DNA of 6,400 nucleotides from Bacteroidales bacterium (GTDB taxonomy: Bacteria; Bacteroidota; Bacteroidia; Bacteroidales; UBA12481), in contig JAGHDB010000140.1 in NCBI GenBank assembly GCA_021160155.1, positions 1 to 6,400 of the forward strand. Reading direction: 5' to 3'. The notes below the pieces were generated by a model. That model searched no databases. It was not told where the DNA came from and saw only the letters and a list, made by a program, of their open reading frames with translations. Shown here one piece after another: positions 1 through 6,400 of this stretch (the first letter of the stretch is position 1; each line of letters begins with the position of its first letter). The position numbers and the translations under genes were made by a program.

Positions 1-13
1 ATATAATACTATA

Positions 14-21
14 CAAATATA
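14..21 (-). promoter_or_regulatory. Candidate Bacteroidota -7 promoter element reading leftward
   Basis: On the minus strand these bases read TATATTTG, an exact match to the Bacteroidota primary sigma factor -7 consensus TAnnTTTG. About 20 bases further upstream (higher coordinates, about 42-45) the minus strand has a T-run (TTTT) where TTTG is expected, so the -33 element is only approximate. The site lies beyond the stop of the peptidase gene and would drive a leftward gene outside the window. The surrounding DNA is very AT-rich, so a chance match is possible. Confidence 0.35.
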
Positions 22-80
22 AGCTGTTTTTGTTTAATCGAAAAACCAATTCATCAGATTTTTTTACACAGGCAAAGTTT

Positions 81-110
81 CTGACCCGGATTATTCCTGC
101 CCAAGGTCAG
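81..110. repeat. Imperfect inverted repeat past the end of the peptidase gene
   Basis: CTGACC at 81-86 pairs perfectly with GGTCAG at 105-110. Inside the loop, GGA at 88-90 can pair with TCC at 95-97 around TTAT, giving a possible two-tier hairpin. It lies about 40 bases past the peptidase stop in the direction of that gene's transcription. It could therefore protect or end the mRNA, but no T-run follows it closely on either strand. A 6-bp stem with an 18-base loop can arise by chance. Confidence 0.25.
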
Positions 111-149
111 GATGGTAATATAGTAATGATTTGGTTTTGAATAGCTTCA

Positions 150-3100
150 TCAATGCTTCTTCAGCAGTTCTTTCACGGCTGCTTCGATTTGTTGATCCCG
201 TCCGGCTGTTCTGACGGAGGGCAGATTTTGTACTTTGATATCGGGTTCAAGCTGGTTGTTTTCACAGAACCGGCCGTCGGGCATCCGCCAGCCTCCCATC
301 GGGATACCGAATACCAGAGTAGGATCGATTTGCCGTTCCCACCAGACGAAAGTGCCTGTGCCGGGGACGGGCATTCCCAGTGTTTTACCTGTTTTTTTCA
401 ATTTATAAGCTACCGGAAACAGGTGAGCATCGGAGTAATTACTTTCTCCAATCAGCACAATTGAAGGTTTGATCCATTTATCGGATGGTTCGTAACCGAT
501 ATTTTGTCCGTGGGGTATTACGTCGAAATATTTTTTGCCATTGAGAAAATCAGATAGTTGTTCATGGATGTTACCTCCCCCGTTAAAGCGGGTATCCACG
601 ATCAGGGCTTCCTTTTCCAGGTTTCTGCCGAGTGCTTCTTCAAACATGGTACGCATACTGGCATCATTCATGGCTCTGACATGTACATAACCGATTTTTC
701 CACGGGAGAGTTTTTCTGTTTCTGCTCTCCGGTTTTTCACCCATCTTTGGTACAGCAGTTGGTTTTCTGTTCCCAATGAGACGGGTTTACAGGTCTCATC
801 CCAGCGGGTTTTTGATTTTGGGTCATATATTGAGAGGAGGGTTAGTTTACCGGTTTTCCGGTTCAGGTATTTATAGAAATCCACTGAAGCTGTAATTGGT
901 TGACCGTCAATTTTCTCAATGATATCTCCCGGTTTGATTTTTACAGCGGCTTTATCCAGTGGTCCTCCTTCAATGATCTCTGCTATTTTCAGTCCGTCAC
1001 CCGTATAGTTCCAGTCATAAAAAATACCCAGTGAAGCTGTTTGGTCTCCATTGGTGGCATGGTGAGAATACCGGCAGCCGGTATGTGACGCATTCACTTC
1101 GCCCAGCATTTCACTCAGCATTTCAGCAAAGTCGTAGTTATTATTGATATACGGAAGAAATGGTTTATAGGCTTTGTAGTAGAAGTCCCAATCCACACCC
1201 TGCAGGTCGGGGACGTAGAATTTTTCTTTAAACTGTCTCCAGGCGTGGTCAAAGATATAGGCCAGCTCATCCGAGGGTTTCAATATCATTTCACCTTGGG
1301 TTTTCAGCGGAGTGGTTTTACCGCTGGATATTTCTACTTTCATCGGTTTGCCACCGGCAAGCAGAAAAAGAAATTTACCGTCCTTTGACCGTTCCATTGA
1401 AGCCGACCGGGCGCTCAGTTTAGCAAACTGTTTTGTCTCTTTTTTACGAAGGTCGGTGACCCAGATATCGAGGCCTTTACTGAAGCGGGTCAGGTAATAG
1501 AGTTTTGCTCCGTCTTTTGAGAGTACCCAGTCGCCCAACGGGGCTGTATGGGTTGTTATTCGTACCCAGCGATCGGTCAGGTTATTCCAGTCGATCACCA
1601 CCGGTTTAGGCAGTGTATCTTTTTTTGCTGTTTTGGATTTCTTATTAGCTTTTTGTTCTTTTTCTTTCAGCAGGGCGAATTCTTCTTTCGAAAGATTAAA
1701 CCGGTCGAAAGATTTACGGTTAAAAAAGAGAGCAAAAATGTCACCGCTGGTAGCTCCGCCTCCCTGGTTGAGTGTTCCTTTGCGGTCGGATGCCCAGGTC
1801 ATCATATTGCCATCGGCATTCCATTTGGGGTGATAATCGTTATATCCGTTCAGGGTGAGGTTATGGATGGTCCCTTTGCCGTCTGAAGAAACCAGTCCGA
1901 CTTCGGGAGACATGATTCTCCCGGGCAGGCCAAATTGCACCAGAAACCATTTTCCGTCGGGCGACCACTGGTAGTATTGATCGCCGTCGGCATACGAATA
2001 GTTTTTATCGGCCGGCATGATCAAACGGCTCTTTTTTGTATTGAGGTTCACTACTTTGAGGATCACACGGTTTTCGAGGTAGGCGACCTCTTTGCCGTCG
2101 GGTGAAAAACGGGGTTGATACTCTTCGGCCGGGGTGGCAATTACCGGTTCTTCTTTCAGCAGGGTTGCGGCAAAAAAGTACGGTTCTTCTTTGCGGACAA
2201 TAGTAGTTTGGTACACATTCCAGTTTTGGTCTTTTTCTGCTGCATAGACCAGGGAGCGGCCATCCGGACTGAAACTGACGAATCGTTCCTGCCAGGGGGT
2301 GTTGGTTATCCGTTTGGTTATACCGCCTTCGATACTGCTGACAAAGATCTCTCCTCGAAAAACGTAGGCAAATTCTTTACCGTTGGGGGAGAGGCTGGCT
2401 TCGGTAAAGCCGGCATTGACCGGTACGATTTTATCCAGTTGTTTACGGCCGTCCGTTGCGATACGTATGGCGACTTTAGTGGGTTGACCACCTTCAGTCA
2501 GGGTATAGATCTCACCGTGGTAACTGAAACAGAGCGTGTTGTTAGATGCCCGGGTAAGAAATCTGACCGGATGTTTGGTAAAATGGGTCAGGGTGACAGT
2601 TTGCGACGGGTTTGACAGAGAGCTTTTGGTTATGTTGAATGACCCGGTTTGTTCACTCAGGTAATAAAAGTCGTTGTTATTACCGGCGAATACCGGATTG
2701 CGGTCTTCACCTTTAAATGAAGATAACTGCGTATATTTTTTCTGTTTGAAATTATAGAGCCAGATATCCCGGGTTACGGAAGAGGTATGGTGTTTACGCC
2801 AGGGACTTTCGTATCCTTTGACATCTTCATAAATCAGCTGACTCCCGGTGCTGTTAAGGGTAGCATTCAGGGCAGGCACAGGCAGTTCAAGAGATACGCG
2901 GCCTCCGCTAACGGGCACCCGGTAGAGTTCACTCATTATTCCTGAAGGAAATTGTACATTGGTCACCAGATCCTGACGGTGGGCTGAGAAAAGCACGGCC
3001 CGGTCATCTGCAGTGAAAGAGCTGGGTATTTCGGCGGTGCTGTGAAAGGTCAGGCGTTTGGCTTCTCCTCCTTTAGCGGGCATGATGAACACATCAAAAT

Positions 3101-3359
3101 TGCCATACCGGTCGGACGCAAAAGCGATCCATTTTCCATCGTGGCTCCACACGGGTGAAAATTCATACGAATCACTCAGTGTGAGCGGCACTGCCTCTCC
3201 ACCCTCTGCAGGAACGGAAAAAATATCATTCTGGTAACAAAAAAGGAGGGTACTGCCATCAGGGGAGATAGCCGGGTAACGCATCCATAGGGGATGATCC
3301 TGACTGACCGCGGTTAATGTGATCAGCAGGGTAGTCAATATAAAGAACAACTTTTTCAT
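150..3359 (-). CDS. Exported tricorn-like S41 family peptidase with beta-propeller and PDZ domains
   Basis: This is a complete 1069-residue protein, close to the usual length of bacterial tricorn-like proteases, which degrade oligopeptides. Residues 1-20 form a Sec signal (Lys-Lys, hydrophobic core, Ala-Val-Ser-Gln) without a lipobox, so a periplasmic location is inferred. PD40/WD40-like blades of the SPDGxxxxY/F type start near residues 31, 71, 323, 363, 418, 465, 513, 613 and 657, consistent with the two propellers of tricorn. A Lys-rich linker lies at about 565-585. The tricorn core helical region begins near 698 and includes GEVNASHTG with the probable catalytic His759. A PDZ domain follows at about 775-850. 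The S41 domain contains VDTRFNGGG (921-929), the probable nucleophile Ser976 in NYSDAHLFP, and Glu1033 in CENNQLEPD, matching the Ser/His/Glu relay of tricorn. The ATG start is supported by the signal peptide directly after it; upstream is A-rich (TACAAAA) with no Shine-Dalgarno, as is usual in Bacteroidota. The stop is TGA. It is divergent from the next gene across 96 bp. The family call is firm; the substrate is unknown. Confidence 0.94.
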   Translation of the reverse strand: MKKLFFILTTLLITLTAVSQDHPLWMRYPAISPDGSTLLFCYQNDIFSVPAEGGEAVPLTLSDSYEFSPVWSHDGKWIAFASDRYGNFDVFIMPAKGGEAKRLTFHSTAEIPSSFTADDRAVLFSAHRQDLVTNVQFPSGIMSELYRVPVSGGRVSLELPVPALNATLNSTGSQLIYEDVKGYESPWRKHHTSSVTRDIWLYNFKQKKYTQLSSFKGEDRNPVFAGNNNDFYYLSEQTGSFNITKSSLSNPSQTVTLTHFTKHPVRFLTRASNNTLCFSYHGEIYTLTEGGQPTKVAIRIATDGRKQLDKIVPVNAGFTEASLSPNGKEFAYVFRGEIFVSSIEGGITKRITNTPWQERFVSFSPDGRSLVYAAEKDQNWNVYQTTIVRKEEPYFFAATLLKEEPVIATPAEEYQPRFSPDGKEVAYLENRVILKVVNLNTKKSRLIMPADKNYSYADGDQYYQWSPDGKWFLVQFGLPGRIMSPEVGLVSSDGKGTIHNLTLNGYNDYHPKWNADGNMMTWASDRKGTLNQGGGATSGDIFALFFNRKSFDRFNLSKEEFALLKEKEQKANKKSKTAKKDTLPKPVVIDWNNLTDRWVRITTHTAPLGDWVLSKDGAKLYYLTRFSKGLDIWVTDLRKKETKQFAKLSARSASMERSKDGKFLFLLAGGKPMKVEISSGKTTPLKTQGEMILKPSDELAYIFDHAWRQFKEKFYVPDLQGVDWDFYYKAYKPFLPYINNNYDFAEMLSEMLGEVNASHTGCRYSHHATNGDQTASLGIFYDWNYTGDGLKIAEIIEGGPLDKAAVKIKPGDIIEKIDGQPITASVDFYKYLNRKTGKLTLLSIYDPKSKTRWDETCKPVSLGTENQLLYQRWVKNRRAETEKLSRGKIGYVHVRAMNDASMRTMFEEALGRNLEKEALIVDTRFNGGGNIHEQLSDFLNGKKYFDVIPHGQNIGYEPSDKWIKPSIVLIGESNYSDAHLFPVAYKLKKTGKTLGMPVPGTGTFVWWERQIDPTLVFGIPMGGWRMPDGRFCENNQLEPDIKVQNLPSVRTAGRDQQIEAAVKELLKKH

Positions 3360-3455
3360 TTTTGTATGATTTTAAGGTCAAAGATGGTTGATATCATTGC
3401 AAGATAGCACAATAATATGTACGTTGTAATGGAAAAACCGGATTGAATAAACATT
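3360..3455. promoter_or_regulatory. Divergent intergenic region carrying start signals for both large genes
   Basis: Only 96 bp separate the two divergent start codons, so both promoters should lie here unless they sit within the opposite coding region. On the minus strand, CATCTTTG (plus coordinates 3379-3386) matches the Bacteroidota -7 box TAnnTTTG with one mismatch and would serve the peptidase. On the plus strand, TATCATTG (3392-3399) matches with one mismatch and would serve the glycosidase-like gene. A weaker alternative is TACGTTGT at 3420-3427, with ATTG 20 bases upstream. None has a clear TTTG -33 element at ideal spacing. No strong operator palindrome is seen. Both leaders lack a Shine-Dalgarno and are A/T-rich just before the ATG. 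Confidence 0.4.
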
Positions 3456-6400
3456 ATGAAATTACTTATTTCCATTTTTTGTGTCCTGATGATTTTGCCC
3501 CGGCCCGTTAAATCGCAGCAACCGGTACTCAGCACCGGTTCGGCCCGGTTTGTTTTTTCTGAAGACGGACTGCAGTCAGCAGCGTGGAACTTTACGGGTA
3601 AGCAACTGGAATTCAACGGATTGGCATTCAGGATTTTTCTGGGTGACGGGCGGATACTGGTTCCCGAAAAGGGGCAATACATCTCCCGGCAGCAGACAGA
3701 CGGTGTGTTACGGATGGTTTGTGATGATGAATTGACCGGTCTCCGGCTGGAAGTCCTCTACAAAGCCCTGCCCGGGAAAGATTATCTCCGTAAAAAAATC
3801 CTCATCAAAAATGAAGGAGTGCAGGCAGTAGTCGTCCGGGATATTGAGGTAGTCAATGTTCAGGTGCCATCAATGCCCGGAGATCAGAAGTTGGCCAATC
3901 CGGTAATTTATTCGGGAGGATTCATTGGTCTGGAATGGCCCATTGCCCAACCGGAAATTCATGGTGACCGTTTGATATTCAAGCATTATCCGGCTAAAAA
4001 GCTGAAGCCACAGGAGACGATGAGTTCAAAATGGGCCGGCTTCGGGGTATCCGAAGAGGGAAGTGGAGTTGATGCTTTCGGTTCATACCTGCTGGATATC
4101 CGGGCCAACCGGGTACCATTCAAAACGTTATATTTCGATTGGCTGACGCATGATAATTCCGGTCCGCTTGAAGAGGAGATACTGGCCAGTGTCAGAGCGT
4201 TGAAGGTACTCAGGGAACGCTATGGGTTGCAATTTGATTTATACAATGCGGATGCCGGGCTGGTAGAATCGGCCGGGACCTATTTTGATGATTATAAAGA
4301 GACGTTCAGGAAACGGTATCCTGAAGGGTTACAGCGGATATCCGAAGCCATGCAACAGGAGCAGATGAAACTGGCCCTCTGGATCGGTCCGGATGGTTTT
4401 GGGGAAACACCTGAAAGCATGAATGCCCGTAAAGACCAGTTAATCAAATGGGTACGGGATGATCATGTGGGGCTGTTTAAAATGGATGCAGTGGTTTCGG
4501 CCATCCGGGATCGCGATCCTTATATCCTCGAAAAGAAATGGAATCATCTGGTGGATGCCATCCGCGAGATACGGCAGATAGATCCCGAGTTTGTGGTGAT
4601 AAATCACCGGATCAATCACAATCCCTACATTCTGACCATCACCGACTGTATGCTCTGGAACGGGCAGGAGACCTATATTGATGTGCACATCCACAATCAT
4701 AACGCCATGTTGTATAACCGGGATGCAGCGAAAAACCGCGACCTGGTTACTTCATATTACGGACAGCAGTTCAGGTTGTTTGAAGATCACGGGGTCTGCT
4801 TCAATACCAGTATTGAAAATTGGGCAGACGAGATGGTGGCGCAGGCATTCGGAAGGGCCTCAGTGATCTCTCCGGAGTTGTATGGCGGTTATTTTTTCCT
4901 GCCGGATAAAGATTATGCGACACTGGCTAATTTGATCCGGTTGCATAAAATGAATGAACCGGTACTGGAACATGCATTTGTATTATCCAAAGAGGATATA
5001 GCCCGTTCGGATGGACAAACCAGTTTTCTGATCCTCAGGAATATGAGTTGGGATCCGGGCATCAAAACCATACCATTGGATACGACGATTGGCCTTCAAA
5101 CCGAACGGACCATTTTGTGGGTATTACGACAACATCCTTATCATGAATTGCTTATAAAACCTGAAGGTGGATTTTATCAAACCGGGGATACCCTGCATAT
5201 CCGGATGGATCCTTTTCAGGTGAAATTGGTGGAGGTGTCATTAAAAAAGCCTGAAGGTCTTCTTTTTTCAGGTGTTTCTTATGATTACAGCCGGACACTG
5301 GACAGGGTGACTGCCTACCGGCTGATCGGATTGCCTGGTGAACAAGACCGGGTGCATCTATACCGGGATGAAGATACACATTCTGACAGTCTGTTTATTC
5401 AAAATTGGGAAGGGCAACCAATTACGCATCCGTGGTTTGAATACGCGGGAGGCTTTGAGCCCGCTGACTGGTCTGCGGAGCGTATTCGGTCAACCGGTGA
5501 GGCGATTAAATTCCAGCTTCCGGATGAAGGACTGGAAATCAGGGAATTGCATAGACAGTCGGATCAACCTGTAGCCATTCATGAGATACAAACCTGCCGC
5601 GATTTGATGATGAAACGACTGATAAAACTCGAATGTGACGGAAATAATCTCTTTGACCGGAATGATGCAACCCGGTACAGTGACGGATACGGATTCAGAA
5701 TGCCTTACAGTGGGTACCCGGCACCCTACCGGAGTGACTCATCGGTTTGGCGGTTTGATTTGGGCCGGGTGATCCGTGCAGATGCGATTGAATTCGATGT
5801 GGTCCGGCTGACCGGCCAAACCATTCAGGGGGATCTTGAGGTTTCAAAAGACCGGGAGCATTGGGCCGCACTGGAGGTTAATCTGCCGGATACCGTGCAG
5901 ATTCCCTATTATAAAACCATCCGGGTCAGGCGGAAGAAAATACGTCTTTATGATGTAATGGCCAGCGATTCGGTACCGGTCAGGATCCGGATCCGGGCCG
6001 GGATGAAATTCAGGTATCTTAAGTATCATGGACGCAATCTTAGTTTATCCGGTGTGACTTTCAGAGACCGGCGGAATCATTTAATTGAGGTACATCCCAT
6101 CCGGATAAATAATTTTTACGGTCCGGCTGATTCGGATTACCGTGTGATGGTAAAAAAAATCCGGCTGGATGAAACATGGCCCGGACAGGAATTGGCAGTG
6201 ACGGTTGAATCCGATGGCAAACCGCTGGGGACTATTGACCAGGTCATGGCCGGACTGCTGGTCAACGGTCAGGTAGTTGCCGCCCCGCACCGGGCCCCGG
6301 CTTATCCGTATCATCCTTATGAAGCCAACGCATCATATTTGAATAACAGGGGGATATCCGGTATGACCTTCAGGATCCCGGTAAAGGCGGAGTGGAAAGG
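3456..6400 (+). CDS. Large exported glycoside-hydrolase-like protein (clan GH-D-like barrel, discoidin-like domain), 3' end outside window
   Basis: The frame is open from the ATG to the right edge: 981 codons plus two bases, with no stop. Residues 1-20 are a Sec signal peptide (MKLL, hydrophobic core, Val-Lys-Ser before Gln-Gln), which fixes the start. Residues of about 22-220 look like the N-terminal beta-sandwich of GH36-type enzymes (LYKALPGKDYLRKK at 101-114, GGFIGLEWP at 154-162). The barrel begins near YFDW (226-229) and continues with MKLALWIGPDG (304-314), similar to the GLW-EP strand of alpha-galactosidases. LFKMDA (340-345) follows, in which Asp344 sits at the clan GH-D nucleophile position. 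Then comes TDCMLWNGQETYID (396-409), with Asp397, Glu405 and Asp409 as acid/base candidates. A beta-domain with ILRNMSW (526-532) and a DPFQVKLVEV stretch follows. Residues of about 725-882 resemble a discoidin/F5-8C (CBM32-like) module, starting WRFDLG at 765-770. The role is probably periplasmic or surface glycan cleavage. The family is inferred from motifs, the substrate is unknown, and the protein could be a non-catalytic relative. Confidence 0.8.
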   Translation, partial: MKLLISIFCVLMILPRPVKSQQPVLSTGSARFVFSEDGLQSAAWNFTGKQLEFNGLAFRIFLGDGRILVPEKGQYISRQQTDGVLRMVCDDELTGLRLEVLYKALPGKDYLRKKILIKNEGVQAVVVRDIEVVNVQVPSMPGDQKLANPVIYSGGFIGLEWPIAQPEIHGDRLIFKHYPAKKLKPQETMSSKWAGFGVSEEGSGVDAFGSYLLDIRANRVPFKTLYFDWLTHDNSGPLEEEILASVRALKVLRERYGLQFDLYNADAGLVESAGTYFDDYKETFRKRYPEGLQRISEAMQQEQMKLALWIGPDGFGETPESMNARKDQLIKWVRDDHVGLFKMDAVVSAIRDRDPYILEKKWNHLVDAIREIRQIDPEFVVINHRINHNPYILTITDCMLWNGQETYIDVHIHNHNAMLYNRDAAKNRDLVTSYYGQQFRLFEDHGVCFNTSIENWADEMVAQAFGRASVISPELYGGYFFLPDKDYATLANLIRLHKMNEPVLEHAFVLSKEDIARSDGQTSFLILRNMSWDPGIKTIPLDTTIGLQTERTILWVLRQHPYHELLIKPEGGFYQTGDTLHIRMDPFQVKLVEVSLKKPEGLLFSGVSYDYSRTLDRVTAYRLIGLPGEQDRVHLYRDEDTHSDSLFIQNWEGQPITHPWFEYAGGFEPADWSAERIRSTGEAIKFQLPDEGLEIRELHRQSDQPVAIHEIQTCRDLMMKRLIKLECDGNNLFDRNDATRYSDGYGFRMPYSGYPAPYRSDSSVWRFDLGRVIRADAIEFDVVRLTGQTIQGDLEVSKDREHWAALEVNLPDTVQIPYYKTIRVRRKKIRLYDVMASDSVPVRIRIRAGMKFRYLKYHGRNLSLSGVTFRDRRNHLIEVHPIRINNFYGPADSDYRVMVKKIRLDETWPGQELAVTVESDGKPLGTIDQVMAGLLVNGQVVAAPHRAPAYPYHPYEANASYLNNRGISGMTFRIPVKAEWK

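Larger units (their letters stand above)
1..149. other. Intergenic region downstream of the S41 peptidase gene
   Basis: This AT-rich stretch follows the peptidase stop codon and contains no convincing gene. It holds a leftward promoter candidate at 14-21 and an inverted repeat at 81-110. It also holds a weak A/T stem made of GTTTTT at 26-31 and AAAAAC at 41-46, with a 9-base loop. No hairpin followed directly by a T-run on the minus strand is seen, so a classic intrinsic terminator for the peptidase gene cannot be assigned. One plus-strand frame is open from the left edge to a TGA at 138-140, but its composition does not look coding at the left end. Confidence 0.6.

Noticed and set aside
26..46. 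A/T stem GTTTTT...AAAAAC as a transcription terminator
   Set aside because: The stem is only six mostly A-T pairs and no T-run follows on the minus strand, so it is too weak to call.
3..140. Plus-strand frame open from the left edge to TGA at 138-140, possible tail of an upstream gene
   Set aside because: The first half is AT-rich and translates to low-complexity Ile/Leu/Tyr/Lys/Phe residues typical of intergenic DNA. The only in-frame ATG is a few codons before the stop, and no domain is recognisable. It remains possible only as the very end of a gene to the left.
2115..2615. 166-codon plus-strand open frame opposite the peptidase gene
   Set aside because: It lies antisense inside a gene with clear domain structure across the same bases. 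Its translation is rich in Phe, Gly and Cys without a recognisable motif, so it is a shadow of the real frame.
3356..3682. 108-codon minus-strand open frame spanning the divergent intergenic region
   Set aside because: It overlaps the signal peptide and N-terminus of the plus-strand gene and would read through the promoter region. Its translation shows no domain or consistent signal. It is best explained as a shadow.
5981..6001. Short tandem GGATCCGG-type repetition
   Set aside because: It encodes alternating Arg-Ile in the coding frame of the large protein, and CCGG-rich codons are common across this gene. It is codon usage rather than a regulatory repeat.

Overview
The window most likely comes from a member of the Bacteroidota (probably Bacteroidales), with moderate GC. 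This is inferred from three things: a tricorn-like S41 peptidase with an N-terminal Sec signal, a very large secreted glycoside-hydrolase-like protein, and A-rich start regions without Shine-Dalgarno sequences alongside TAnnTTTG-type promoter candidates. No rRNA, tRNA, CRISPR array, insertion sequence or phage gene is visible.

Layout: positions 1-149 are an AT-rich intergenic strip with a good leftward promoter candidate (14-21) and a small inverted repeat (81-110). Positions 150-3359 (minus strand) encode a complete 1069-residue exported peptidase: beta-propeller repeats, a tricorn-type core, a PDZ domain and an S41 catalytic domain. Positions 3360-3455 are a 96-bp divergent intergenic region that must hold the start signals of both large genes. 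From 3456 a second very large gene runs on the plus strand through the right edge (at least 981 codons). It encodes an exported protein with an N-terminal beta-sandwich, a TIM barrel resembling clan GH-D (alpha-galactosidase-like), a C-terminal beta-domain and a discoidin/F5-8C-like domain.

The two genes are transcribed away from each other and both products carry signal peptides, so both probably act in the periplasm or at the cell surface, one on peptides and one on glycans. Nothing in the sequence ties them into one pathway; the divergent arrangement may be chance or may reflect shared control. The least well-explained item is the plus-strand protein, whose barrel carries a Lys-Met-Asp triplet where clan GH-D enzymes usually have Lys-Trp/Tyr-Asp, and whose acid/base region does not match the usual pattern. 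No clearly new multi-gene system is visible; this protein is the best candidate for something uncharacterised.
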